From: Actinopolymorpha cephalotaxi
Lineage (GTDB): Bacteria; Actinomycetota; Actinomycetes; Propionibacteriales; Actinopolymorphaceae
Assembly: GCF_013408535.1 (NCBI RefSeq)
Contig: NZ_JACBZA010000001.1
Location: 2,626,850-2,690,849 of the forward strand
Direction: 5' to 3'
DNA: 64,000 bases
Shown: piece by piece, positions 51,093 to 62,494 of the stretch
How positions within the stretch are numbered: the first letter of the stretch is position 1
How the letters are laid out: each line of letters opens with the position of its first letter
The notes under the pieces: generated by a model
What the model saw: the letters and a program-made list of their open reading frames with translations, nothing else
The model's database searches: none
What the model was told of the DNA's origin: nothing
Program-made: the position numbers and the translations under genes

Positions 51093-53012
51093 TTACCCGC
51101 GTGACACCGCGCCGTGATCGTCGGTCACCAGAGCGGCGTCGTCGGCCTGGGCCATCCGCTCGACGATGTCGCGGGCGAGGTCCTGGGCGCCGAGTCCCAT
51201 CTCGGCCAGCAGCTGGGGCCGCTTGTCGTGGTCGAGGAACCGCTGGGCGATGCCCGCGACGTGCAGCGGTGTGCCGACCCGGGCGTCGGACAGGGCGAGC
51301 CCGAGAGCCGCGCCGCACCCGCCGACCCGGCCGCTGTCCTCCAGCGACACCACCAGCCGGTGCGTGCGGGCGAGATCGACCAGGACGGGGTTGACCGGCT
51401 TCACCCAGCGGGGGTCGACGACGGTGACGCCGATGCCCTGGCCGGTGAGCCGGGCGGCCACCTCGACTCCGGTGGCGGCCATCGAGCCGACACAGACGAG
51501 CAGGACGTCGGTGTCGCCCTCGCGGACCAGGACGTCGACGCCGTCCCGGCGTTCGAGAGCGGGCAGGTCGTCCGCGAGCGCGCCCTTGGGGAACCGCAGC
51601 ACCGTCGGGCCGTCGTCGACCGCGACCGCCTCGCGGAGCAGCTCGCGCAGCCGGGCGCCGTCGCGCGGAGCGGCGAGCCGCAGTCCGGGCACGACCTGCA
51701 GGATCGACATGTCCCACATGCCGTTGTGGCTCGGCCCGTCCTCGCCGGTCACCCCGGCCCGGTCGAGCACGAACGTCGCGCCGCACCCGTGCAGCGCGAC
51801 GTCCATCAGCATCTGGTCGAACGCGCGGTTGAGGAAGGTGGAGTAGATCGCCACCACCGGGTGCATGCCGCCCATCGCCAGGCCGGCCGCGGACGTCACG
51901 GCGTGCTGCTCGGCGATGCCCACGTCGAAGGAACGCTCGGGGAACGCCCGGGCAAACGCGTCCAGGCCGGTCGGGTGCCGCATGGCGGCGGTGATGGCCA
52001 CGATGTCGGGGCGCTCCCGGCCCAGCTCGACCAGCTCGTCGCGGAAGACGTTGGTCCACTTCGCGCCCGGCGCGGCCACCGGGGTGCCGGTCAGCGGGTC
52101 GAACGCGCCGGAGGGGCTGTGGAAGCAGTCGGCCTCGTCCTGCTCGGCGATCTCGTAGCCGTGGCCCTTGCTGGTGACGCAGTGCACGATGACCGGGCCG
52201 CCGAAGTTCTTCGCCTGCTCCAGGGCGTGCTCGACCAGCTCGCGGTCGTGCCCGTCGACGGGGCCGACGTACTTCATCCCGAGGTCCTCGAACAGGCCCT
52301 GCGGCGCCATCACGTCCTTGAGACCGCGCTTGATGCCGTGGAGCACGTCGTAGAGCGGCGGCCCGACCAGCGGGGTCCGGCTCAGGGAGCGCTTGACGAG
52401 GTCCAGCACGCGTTCGTAGCGGGGGTCGGTGCGCAGGGCGGTGAGGTGGTCGGCGATCCCGCCGACGGTCGGGGTGTAGGAACGGCCGTTGTCGTTGACC
52501 ACGATGACCAGCGGCCGGTCCTTGGCGCCGGCGATGTTGTTCAGCGCCTCCCAGGCCATCCCGCCGGTCAGCGCGCCGTCGCCGATCACCGCGACGACGT
52601 GCCGGTCCTCACCGCGCAGCTGGTAGGCCTTCGCCAGCCCGTCGGCGTACGAAAGCGACGCCGAGGCGTGGGAGTTCTCCACCAGGTCGTGCTCGGACTC
52701 CGCCCGGCTGGGGTAGCCCGACAGCCCGCCCTTCTGGCGGAGCAGGTCGAAGCCCTCCTGGCGGCCGGTGAGCATCTTGTGCACGTAGGCCTGGTGGCCG
52801 ACGTCGAAGATGATCCGGTCCCTGGGGGACTCGAAGACGCGGTGCAGGGCGAGGGTGAGCTCGACGATGCCGAGGTTGGGGCCCAGGTGGCCGCCGGTGC
52901 GGGAGACCTTGGCCACCAGGAAGTCGCGGATCTCGCGGGCGAGGGTGGTGAGCTGCTCCTCGGACAGAGCGTTGAGGTCGGCTGGTTCCCGTACCTTCTC
53001 GAGCACACCCAT
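51093..53012 (-). CDS. dxs: 1-deoxy-D-xylulose-5-phosphate synthase
   Basis: 639 residues. Thiamine-diphosphate motif [16 protein letters not shown] (about 145) with the second half [15 protein letters not shown]; the N-terminal [16 protein letters not shown] and [16 protein letters not shown], pyrimidine-domain [17 protein letters not shown] (about 366, catalytic Glu) and the C-terminal transketolase domain are all present. First enzyme of the MEP isoprenoid pathway. GGGAGGT lies about seven bases before the ATG at 53012. No other isoprenoid gene in the window. Confidence 0.95.
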   Translation of the reverse strand: MGVLEKVREPADLNALSEEQLTTLAREIRDFLVAKVSRTGGHLGPNLGIVELTLALHRVFESPRDRIIFDVGHQAYVHKMLTGRQEGFDLLRQKGGLSGYPSRAESEHDLVENSHASASLSYADGLAKAYQLRGEDRHVVAVIGDGALTGGMAWEALNNIAGAKDRPLVIVVNDNGRSYTPTVGGIADHLTALRTDPRYERVLDLVKRSLSRTPLVGPPLYDVLHGIKRGLKDVMAPQGLFEDLGMKYVGPVDGHDRELVEHALEQAKNFGGPVIVHCVTSKGHGYEIAEQDEADCFHSPSGAFDPLTGTPVAAPGAKWTNVFRDELVELGRERPDIVAITAAMRHPTGLDAFARAFPERSFDVGIAEQHAVTSAAGLAMGGMHPVVAIYSTFLNRAFDQMLMDVALHGCGATFVLDRAGVTGEDGPSHNGMWDMSILQVVPGLRLAAPRDGARLRELLREAVAVDDGPTVLRFPKGALADDLPALERRDGVDVLVREGDTDVLLVCVGSMAATGVEVAARLTGQGIGVTVVDPRWVKPVNPVLVDLARTHRLVVSLEDSGRVGGCGAALGLALSDARVGTPLHVAGIAQRFLDHDKRPQLLAEMGLGAQDLARDIVERMAQADDAALVTDDHGAVSRG

Positions 53013-53280
53013 CCCAGCTACCTCCCACGCGTTGTCGACCGTCTCCGGCTGGGGTCGAGTCTAGAGGGCCGCACGGCCGCCGGGTGGGACCTGGACTGGT
53101 GAGTAACGTACGCCACGTCCGGTCCGGCACCCACGGTGACGCCTGCACCACGGTGGGGCACACCGGAACGCGACCCACGGCGGACGCGCAGCGAGGGCCT
53201 GCCGTGCGGGCCGCCGAGCGGTGCGAGCAGCTCCGCCGATCCGGGCGACTGGGCGGGACGGACCCTGGGCGGGACGGAAC

Positions 53281-54702
53281 CTAGGCGGGGCCGCTGACCG
53301 GGCTGCGACCAGCCGGGCCGAGGTCCGGCGCGGGGCCGGAGACCGCGGGATGGTGCCCGTTGGCCAGGCCGGCCTCGGTACGGAAGCCGGGGTCGCCCGA
53401 GCCGTCTCGTACGGCCTCGCCCGCCGAGTCCCTGGCCGAGTCCCTGCCCGCCGGGTCCCTGCCCGGATCGTTCACGCCCGCATCGTCCCCGCTCGGAACC
53501 TCTCGGCCCGGGTCGTCGGCGGGGACGTCCGCGCCCTCGGCCTGGTCGTGCCGGCGCTGGAACTGCTCGACCGCGAGGACCAAAGCGCCGAGCACCTCCG
53601 CCCGCTCCCCCGTCAGCGCGGCCACCACGGGCGTCGACGCCACCGTGACCACGGCATACCGGGGCATCGCGGACCGCAGGGGTTCCAGCAGCAGGTCGCC
53701 CGCCGCCGCCAGGTCACCGCCCACCACCACCCGCTCGGGGTTGACGACGTTGCACAGGTTGGCGGCCACGAACCCGATGTGCCGGCCCGCGTCGGCGACC
53801 ACCCGCCGGCAGCCGCCGTCGCCGGCCAGCGCGCAGGTGACGAGCTGTTCCACCGTGCGCACGTCGGGATGGCTGTGCCGGATGAGTTCCAGGAGGTACG
53901 GCGCGCCCACCATCGTCTCCAGGCAGCCGCGGTTGCCGCACGAGCACACCGGCCCCATCTCGTCGATGGTCAGGTGGCCGATCTCGCCCGCGGAGCCGGC
54001 GAACCCGCGGTAGACGTTCCCGGCCACCACCAGTCCCGCGCCCAGGCCGGTGGCCGCCTTGATGTAGGCGAGGTCGGACACGCCGCGCCCGGCGCCGAAG
54101 TACAACTCGCCGCGGGCGCCCAGGTTGGCGTCGTTGTCGGCGTAGACCGGCGCGCCCAGCCGCTTCGCGAGGTGCCGGGCGGGGTCGATGGTCGCCCAGC
54201 TCGGCAGGATCGGCCAGGCCGCCAGCGTGCCGCCGTCGGGACCCATCGGCGCCGGCAGGCCGAGCCCGACCGCCCGGACGCCGCACCTGGTGGTGCCGAT
54301 CTCGTCCAGCAGCTCGCCGACGAGCCTCTCCGCGACCGCGAGCGCCGACAGCGCCGACGCTCCGACGTCGCACTCCACCCGGCGTTCGGCGCGTACGACG
54401 AACCGCAGGTCGGACACCGCGACCCGGATGTGGCGGTGGCCGAAGTCCAGCCCGACGACCAGGCCGCCGTCGGACCGGACGCGTACCTCCTGCGCCCGCC
54501 GGCCGCCCCGGATCCCCGGGGACAGCTCGACGGCGTCCGCGTCGGCCAGCTGGTGCACGATGTTGGAGACCGAGGCCGGCGACAGACCGGTGATCCGCGC
54601 GATCTCGGCCTGACTCAGTACGCCGTGTGCCCGGACCGCTGCCAGCACCCGACGTACGTTTGCCGCCCGAAGCGACGCCTGCGAACCAGGCCGGTGCGTC
54701 AC
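53281..54702 (-). CDS. ROK-family transcriptional regulator
   Basis: 473 residues. N-terminal winged helix (GSQASLRAANVRRVLAAV, then QAEIARITGLSPASVSNIV, about 7-50), then the ROK kinase-like domain (GLDFGHRHIRVAVSD about 84; ADNDANLGARGE; GTGLGAGLV in KAATGLGAGLVVAG) with the zinc motif CSCGNRGCLE (about 252). It probably binds a sugar and represses a sugar gene set, which is not in the window. The last 70 residues are an Asp/Gly/Pro-rich tail absent from most ROK proteins, encoded by short repeats around 53440-53465. GTG start at 54702; divergent from HIT. Confidence 0.88.
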   Translation of the reverse strand: MTHRPGSQASLRAANVRRVLAAVRAHGVLSQAEIARITGLSPASVSNIVHQLADADAVELSPGIRGGRRAQEVRVRSDGGLVVGLDFGHRHIRVAVSDLRFVVRAERRVECDVGASALSALAVAERLVGELLDEIGTTRCGVRAVGLGLPAPMGPDGGTLAAWPILPSWATIDPARHLAKRLGAPVYADNDANLGARGELYFGAGRGVSDLAYIKAATGLGAGLVVAGNVYRGFAGSAGEIGHLTIDEMGPVCSCGNRGCLETMVGAPYLLELIRHSHPDVRTVEQLVTCALAGDGGCRRVVADAGRHIGFVAANLCNVVNPERVVVGGDLAAAGDLLLEPLRSAMPRYAVVTVASTPVVAALTGERAEVLGALVLAVEQFQRRHDQAEGADVPADDPGREVPSGDDAGVNDPGRDPAGRDSARDSAGEAVRDGSGDPGFRTEAGLANGHHPAVSGPAPDLGPAGRSPVSGPA

Positions 54703-54815
54703 GGGCCACAGACAACTATTCCGTCACATGATCGTCAAGGGTTTACCAGCCGGAGCACGTTGCCGTAATCGGCACGTCATGTCGCCCGGTGTGCGCGGCG
54801 GTTCTGCGGTCCGGA

Positions 54816-54841
54816 GGTGGACAGGCCGTAATCTGTCCACC
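54816..54841. promoter_or_regulatory. Inverted repeat GGTGGACAG-N8-CTGTCCACC around the HIT promoter
   Basis: Perfect 9-bp arms (54816-54824, 54833-54841) that end at the base before the HIT ATG. The predicted -10 TAATCT (54829-54834) lies in the spacer and right arm, so a bound repressor would block transcription. If the transcript began further upstream, the same arms would form an RNA hairpin holding the GGAGGTGG sequence. Confidence 0.65.
54829..54834 (+). promoter_or_regulatory. -10 element (TAATCT) of the HIT gene
   Basis: TAATCT is followed by seven bases and the ATG at 54842. The only SD-like sequence, GGAGGTGG, is too far (22 bases), so a leaderless message is likely. Confidence 0.6.
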
Positions 54842-55306
54842 ATGCCTACCTCCCCGCCGGGCTCAGCGCCGGACTCCGCGCCGCGCTCCGCGGCCGCCGA
54901 CGCCGGTTGCGTGTTCTGCGGCGTCGTCGCCGACGGGTCGGCCGACCTGGTGCTGGACGAGCCGGACGTGGTGGCGTTCCTCGACGTACGCCCGGTGTTC
55001 AAGGGGCACACGCTGGTGGTCCCCCGCGGCCACGTGGACACCCTGCTCGACCTTCCCGGGGAGCTGCGCGACCCCTATCTCGCGGCGGTCCAGCGGGTGG
55101 CCCGGGCGATGGAGACCGGCCTCGGCGCGAAGGGGTCGTTCGTCGCGATCAACAACCGGATCAGCCAGAGCGTCCCGCACCTGCACACCCACGTGGTGCC
55201 GCGCACCAAGGGTGACGGTTTGCGGGGGTTCTTCTGGCCACGGCACAAGTACGCCGGCGAGGACGAGGCCCGGGAGTACGCCGCGAAGGTCCGCGCGGCC
55301 CTGTGA
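54842..55306 (+). CDS. HIT-family nucleotide hydrolase
   Basis: 154 residues. The histidine triad is H113, H115 and H117 in PHLHTHVVP; CVFCGVV at 23-29 is a zinc-type Cys pair seen in part of the family; NNRISQSVPHLH is the usual run-up. HIT proteins hydrolyse AMP-linked or related nucleotides. Its close ties by position are to lysX downstream (72-87 bases), interesting because lysyl-tRNA synthetases produce Ap4A and adenylated products that HIT enzymes can clear; this link is inference. Confidence 0.9.
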   Translation: MPTSPPGSAPDSAPRSAAADAGCVFCGVVADGSADLVLDEPDVVAFLDVRPVFKGHTLVVPRGHVDTLLDLPGELRDPYLAAVQRVARAMETGLGAKGSFVAINNRISQSVPHLHTHVVPRTKGDGLRGFFWPRHKYAGEDEAREYAAKVRAAL

Positions 55307-55320
55307 CCAGGAAGGCCTTC

Positions 55321-55326
55321 TATGCT
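55321..55326 (+). promoter_or_regulatory. -10 element (TATGCT) upstream of lysX
   Basis: TATGCT is followed by seven bases and a GTG at 55334, which opens a 15-codon ORF, not lysX itself. Leaderless pattern. Confidence 0.5.
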
Positions 55327-55333
55327 GCCCGGC

Positions 55334-55381
55334 GTGCGTTCCGACCCGCCTGAGTGCCCGGCCGCCGGTGCGGGCCTGTGA
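55334..55381 (+). CDS. Possible 15-codon leader ORF coupled to lysX
   Basis: GTG 55334 follows TATGCT by seven bases. The ORF reads VRSDPPECPAAGAGL and its TGA (55379-55381) overlaps the GTG at 55378 that begins lysX in another frame (GTGA). A ribosome starting on the leaderless message would finish this ORF at the lysX start. The peptide has no lysine codons, so simple lysine attenuation is not supported. Confidence 0.4.
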   Translation: MRSDPPECPAAGAGL

Positions 55382-58300
55382 GACAGCCCCGGATGGCAAC
55401 TCGCAAGGACGCCAGGGCAGCGGTCCTGGCGACCTGGATCGCGCGCTTCCTGACCGCGGTGGCGGTCTTCTGTGTGGTCACCGCGCTGTTCCCGGGGCTG
55501 CGGCGGGTGCTGGAACCCGTGCGCGACCTGATCGAGCTGACCACCATCGGCGCCCAGCCGAACCTCGCCTACGCGGCGTACCTCGGGATCCTGGCCGCCG
55601 CGGTCCGGCGCCGCAAGCGGATCGCCTGGTGGTTCCTCGTCGTGCTGCTGATCGTGCCGAACATGGTGTACGACGTCTTCGAGGTCGTGATCCTCCGCCA
55701 CGGCCTGCTGAGCCTGGTGGTGCTGACCGGGGTGCTGGTGGTGCTGGTCCTGGCCCGGCCGGCGTTCGACGCCGAGGTCGCGCCGCGGGCCGGCTGGCGG
55801 GCACTGGCCACGGTGGCGGTCGCCGTCGTGGTGGGGTTCGTGCTCGGGATGGCGGCGCTGACGCTCTTCCCCGGGCAGATCGCGTCCGTGGGCGACCGGG
55901 CCGCGACCGCGCTGGTGTTCCTCACCGGCGGCACCAACGCCACCACGAACCGGTTCGACATCTTCCGCGAGCTGTCCTCTCCTCCGCCCCCGCACGGCGT
56001 GACGGTCTTCCTCGGCCTGCTCGGCGCGGCGGTCCAGCTCGCCGGCGCCTGGGTGCTGTTCCGCCCGCGCCGCAAGACGCTGTACCAGACACCGGCCGAC
56101 GACCGGCAGCTCCGCGGACTGCTGACGACGTACGCCGAGGACTCCCTGGGCTACTTCGCCACCCGCCAGGACAAGTCGGCGATCTTCGCTCCGTCCGGTG
56201 CGGCGGCGGTCACCTACCGCGTGGTGGCCGGGGTCAGCCTGGCGTCCGGGGACCCGGTGGGCGATCCGCGGCAGTGGCCGGCCGCGATCCGCGCCTGGCT
56301 CGCCGAGGCCCGCCGCTACGCCTGGGCGCCGGCGGTGATGGGGACGACCGAGGCGGGCGCGCACGCCTACGCCGACGCGGGCCTGCACGTGCTCGAGGTC
56401 GGCGACGAGGCGGTCCTGCGCGTCGCCGACTACGACCTGGCCGGACGGCGGATGCGGGGCGTACGCCAGGCGGTGCAGCGGCTGGAGCGGCTCGGATACA
56501 CCTGCCGGATCCGGCGGCACGCCGACGTGCCCGCGGACGAGCTCGCCGAGATCGGCTCCGACGCCGACCGGTGGCGGGGTACGCAGGGTGAACGCGGCTT
56601 CTCGATGGCGCTCGGCCGGGTCGGCGACCCGCGTGACGGCCGGTGCGTCCTGGTCGAGTGCCTGGACCGGCACGGCTACCGGCGCGCCCTGTTGTCGTTC
56701 GCGCCGTGGGGTCGCCGCGGTCTGTCCCTGGACCTGATGCGCCGCTCCCCTGTGGCGCCCAACGGCGTGGTCGAGCTGATGGTGTCCCGGCTGGTCGAGG
56801 CGGCGCGGGCGCTGGGCGTGGACCGGATCTCGCTCAACTTCGCGATCTTCCGCTCCGGCCTGGTGGAGGGTGCCGAGATCGGCGCCGGACCGGTGGCCCG
56901 GGTGTGGCGGCGAACACTGCTGCTCGCCTCGCGCTGGTGGCAGATCGAGGCGCTGTACCGCGCGAACGCGAAGTTCGAGCCGGAGTGGGTGACGAGGTTC
57001 CTGTGCTACCCGAGGTCGCGGGACCTGCCCCGGATCGCGGTGGCGACGGGGGTCGCGGAGGGCCTGCTGCCGGTACCCGTCCTGCCCGGCCGCGGGCTGC
57101 GCCCCGCCGGTGCGCACGGGCTGGCGACGGAGCTGCCGGACCGGGCCGCCACCGAGGCAGCCGAGGCAGCCGGTGTCGCCGGTGTCGCCGGAACTCTCCA
57201 GCCACCGGCGACCGAGGGACCCGAAGGCGCAGTCGCCTTCCCCGGCGAGGAGCCGGCCGCCGACCTCGACGCGCTCGAGGGCCGCCGCGAACGCGCCCTG
57301 CCCGAACAGGAACGCGTCCGCCGGGACAAGCTGCGCCGGCTGCGCGCCGAAGGCGTCGACCCCTATCCCGTCGGCTATCCCCGCACCGCCACCGCCGCCG
57401 ACGTGGCCGCGGAGTTCGCCGGCCTCGCGCCCGACACCTGGACGACCCGGCAGGTGGGCGTCACCGGCCGGGTCGTCGGCCTGCGTACGTTCGGCAACCT
57501 GGCCTTCGCCACCGTCCGCGACGGCACCGGCGACCTGCAGGTCATGCTCGACCCGCGGCAGCTGACCGACCGGGCCGCGCTCACCCGCTGGAAGCACGAC
57601 GTCGACCTCGGCGACCACGTGGGCGTCACCGGCCACGTCGGTACGACCAGATCGGGCGAGCTCACCGTACGCGCGAGCGACTGGGCGCTGACGTCGAAGT
57701 GCCTGCGCCCCCTGCCGGACAAGTGGCACGGCCGCACCGACCCGGAGGCGCGAGTACGCGAGCGCGCCGTCGACCTGGCCGTCCGGCCCGACAGCCGGGT
57801 GCTGTTCGCGCAGCGCCGGGCCGTGGTCGCGGCGGTCCGGGACACCCTGCGGGCCGGCGGGTACGAGGAGGTGGAGACGCCGATGCTGCAGCCGGTGCAC
57901 GGCGGCGCGAACGCCCGGCCGTTCAGCACCCACATCAACGCCTACGACCTGCCGCTCTACCTGCGGATCGCGCCGGAGCTGTACCTCAAGCGGCTGCTCG
58001 TCGGCGGGCTGGAGCAGGTCTTCGAGCTGAACCGCAACTTCCGCAACGAGGGCGCCGACGCGACGCACAACCCGGAGTTCACGATGCTGGAGGCCTACCA
58101 GGCGTACGGCGACTACCACTCCATGCGCCTGCTGGCCCGCGACCTCGTGCGCGCCGCCTGCCGCGCGGTGCACGGTGGCACGGTGCTCACCCGGACGAAC
58201 CCCGACGCCGACGGCACCACCGAAGTCGACCTCGCCGCGGAGTGGCCGGTGGTGAGCGTGCACGCGGCGGTGAGTGCAGCGCTCGGTGAGGAGGTGGGCC

Positions 58301-58815
58301 CCGGCACCGACGCCGAGACGTTGCGCGGGTATGCCGCACGCGCGAACGTGCACGTCGACGCGGCGGCCGGCGCCGGCGCTGCGGTTCTCGCGGTGTACGA
58401 CGCGCTGGTGGAGCCGAACACCGTCTGCCCGACCTTCTACACCGACTTCCCCACCGAGGTCTCACCGCTCACCCGGTCGCACCGCGACGACCCGCGCCTC
58501 GCCGAACGCTGGGACCTCGTGGTGTTCGGGGTCGAGCTCGGCACGGCGTACTCCGAACTCGCCGATCCGGTCGAGCAGCGCCGCCGGCTCACCGCCCAGT
58601 CCCTGCTCGCCGCAGGCGGCGACCCCGAGGCGATGCAGCTCGACGAGGACTTCCTGCGCACGCTCGAGTACGGCATGCCACCGGCCGGCGGCCTCGGCCT
58701 CGGGATCGACCGGCTGGTGATGACCCTGACCGGCCGGTCGATCCGGGAGACCCTGCTGTTCCCGCTGGTACGCCCGCGCGGCGACGGCCCGCGCGACCGA
58801 CCCGGATTGGGGTAG
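55378..58815 (+). CDS. lysX: LysX: lysylphosphatidylglycerol synthase fused to lysyl-tRNA synthetase
   Basis: 1145 residues. Residues about 15-235 are a multi-pass membrane part; about 240-570 the MprF/DUF2156 aminoacyl transferase domain (SLGYFATRQDKSAIF, GRRGLSLDLMRRSPVAPNGVVELMV in two parts); an Ala/Pro-rich linker; an OB-fold anticodon domain (about 665-760, VGVTGRVVGLRTFGN) and a class II synthetase core (FELNRNFRNEGADATHNPEFTML, motif 2 region, and GLGLGIDRLVMTLTG, motif 3). It charges tRNA-Lys and moves lysine onto phosphatidylglycerol, protecting against cationic peptides. Starts 55354, 55378 and 55393 are all possible; 55378 is chosen for its GTGA overlap with the mini-ORF. Confidence 0.9.
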   Translation: MRQPRMATRKDARAAVLATWIARFLTAVAVFCVVTALFPGLRRVLEPVRDLIELTTIGAQPNLAYAAYLGILAAAVRRRKRIAWWFLVVLLIVPNMVYDVFEVVILRHGLLSLVVLTGVLVVLVLARPAFDAEVAPRAGWRALATVAVAVVVGFVLGMAALTLFPGQIASVGDRAATALVFLTGGTNATTNRFDIFRELSSPPPPHGVTVFLGLLGAAVQLAGAWVLFRPRRKTLYQTPADDRQLRGLLTTYAEDSLGYFATRQDKSAIFAPSGAAAVTYRVVAGVSLASGDPVGDPRQWPAAIRAWLAEARRYAWAPAVMGTTEAGAHAYADAGLHVLEVGDEAVLRVADYDLAGRRMRGVRQAVQRLERLGYTCRIRRHADVPADELAEIGSDADRWRGTQGERGFSMALGRVGDPRDGRCVLVECLDRHGYRRALLSFAPWGRRGLSLDLMRRSPVAPNGVVELMVSRLVEAARALGVDRISLNFAIFRSGLVEGAEIGAGPVARVWRRTLLLASRWWQIEALYRANAKFEPEWVTRFLCYPRSRDLPRIAVATGVAEGLLPVPVLPGRGLRPAGAHGLATELPDRAATEAAEAAGVAGVAGTLQPPATEGPEGAVAFPGEEPAADLDALEGRRERALPEQERVRRDKLRRLRAEGVDPYPVGYPRTATAADVAAEFAGLAPDTWTTRQVGVTGRVVGLRTFGNLAFATVRDGTGDLQVMLDPRQLTDRAALTRWKHDVDLGDHVGVTGHVGTTRSGELTVRASDWALTSKCLRPLPDKWHGRTDPEARVRERAVDLAVRPDSRVLFAQRRAVVAAVRDTLRAGGYEEVETPMLQPVHGGANARPFSTHINAYDLPLYLRIAPELYLKRLLVGGLEQVFELNRNFRNEGADATHNPEFTMLEAYQAYGDYHSMRLLARDLVRAACRAVHGGTVLTRTNPDADGTTEVDLAAEWPVVSVHAAVSAALGEEVGPGTDAETLRGYAARANVHVDAAAGAGAAVLAVYDALVEPNTVCPTFYTDFPTEVSPLTRSHRDDPRLAERWDLVVFGVELGTAYSELADPVEQRRRLTAQSLLAAGGDPEAMQLDEDFLRTLEYGMPPAGGLGLGIDRLVMTLTGRSIRETLLFPLVRPRGDGPRDRPGLG

Positions 58816-58878
58816 GTTGCACCCCGAAGTTCGCGGGGGCAGTCACACGGGGATCGGCACGACGCTGGAGGTCCGGCC

Positions 58879-59358
58879 ATGACAATCGTTCGTCCTCGGG
58901 CGGCGGTACTCGCCACCATCGGAGCCATCGCGATAGCGAGCGGGGCCTATTTCGACTGGCTCGGAAACCGCTCACCACAGCAGGTTCGCCTGCAGGACCT
59001 GCTGACCCGGCCCGAGGTCAAGGACCTGACCGGGCAGACACTGAACTACTGGACCTCGATGGCCGCCCCGCTCGCGGTCGCCGGTGCGATCGGCATCCTG
59101 GGCGCGCTGCTGCTGGTGCGGGTGCTGCTGTGGTTGTCGTTCCTGCTCGGCGCTGCCACCGCCGGGCTGTGGGTGGCCCGGATCGGCTTCGCCGACGGGG
59201 CGGCACAGTTCCGGGTCGCCGACGTCCAGCCCGGCGCGTGGATCGCCGTCGGCGGGTTGCTCCTGGTGCTGATCGGCGCCGCCGCGCTGCGCCGGCGGGC
59301 CGCCACCGACGCCGAGGCCGGGGAGTACCCCACCACCCAGGCCTACGAGGCCGCCTGA
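58879..59358 (+). CDS. Small membrane protein, four predicted segments
   Basis: 159 residues. GGAGGT six bases before the ATG decides the start. Hydrophobic segments at about 9-28, 60-80, 80-100 and 122-140. The first loop (about 30-58, FDWLGNRSPQQVRLQDLL) is outside. The tail is hydrophilic (ATDAEAGEYPTTQAYEAA). No family recognised. It lies 63 bases after lysX; TAGGTT at 58813-58818 overlaps the lysX stop and may give it a promoter of its own. Confidence 0.65.
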   Translation: MTIVRPRAAVLATIGAIAIASGAYFDWLGNRSPQQVRLQDLLTRPEVKDLTGQTLNYWTSMAAPLAVAGAIGILGALLLVRVLLWLSFLLGAATAGLWVARIGFADGAAQFRVADVQPGAWIAVGGLLLVLIGAAALRRRAATDAEAGEYPTTQAYEAA

Positions 59359-59390
59359 GCGTTCCGAGCATCGCTCGAACGCCGTACCAC

Positions 59391-59437
59391 GACGTCGCCC
59401 CCGTCCCCACGTGCATCGTGGGGACGGGGGCGACGTC
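59391..59437. terminator. Bidirectional terminator with a 21-bp perfect stem
   Basis: GACGTCGCCCCCGTCCCCACG (21 bases; first part at 59391-59400, rest to 59411) pairs fully with 59417-59437 around TGCAT. It lies 33 bases after the small membrane-protein gene and 24 bases before the end of acnA on the other strand. Confidence 0.92.
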
Positions 59438-59460
59438 GCGTGGTGCGCCGGGTGTGAACC

Positions 59461-62268
<2,808 letters not shown>

Positions 62269-62436
62269 GGCCTCTCCCCTTGTCCGTTGGATCTGTCCGC
62301 TGGATCTGTCCCGGCAGGTCCCGGTGGGTCCCGGTGGGCCCGGTCGATCCCGCGTTGTCGCACCCGCCGCCATCCTGCCCACCGACGTACCGAGTGCACC
62401 GGCCGGGGTCCGGATGCGGTCCGGGCGTCACGCAAT

Positions 62437-62454
62437 TATCTCGACATCAAGATA
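62437..62454. promoter_or_regulatory. 18-bp palindromic site upstream of acnA
   Basis: TATCTCGACATCAAGATA on the plus strand. Every pair is complementary except for two transition mismatches (C/A and T/G type), so the site is TATCTYGAYRTCRAGATA on both strands. GATAAT on the minus strand at its end (62440-62435) could be the acnA -10. Such sites in actinobacterial TCA-cycle promoters are familiar to me, but I cannot name the regulator. Confidence 0.6.
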
Positions 62455-62494
62455 CACGGATCGGGCGAGCCGGCGCCACCCGTCCCCGCCTCCC

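Noticed and set aside
54813-54820. GGAGGTGG as the ribosome site of the HIT gene
   Set aside because: It is 22 bases from the ATG, beyond normal spacing.
55075-58353. 1092-codon open frame on the minus strand across lysX
   Set aside because: It is the antisense of a clearly conserved gene; its protein is Arg/Gly/Gln-rich low-complexity text without domains, as expected from high GC.
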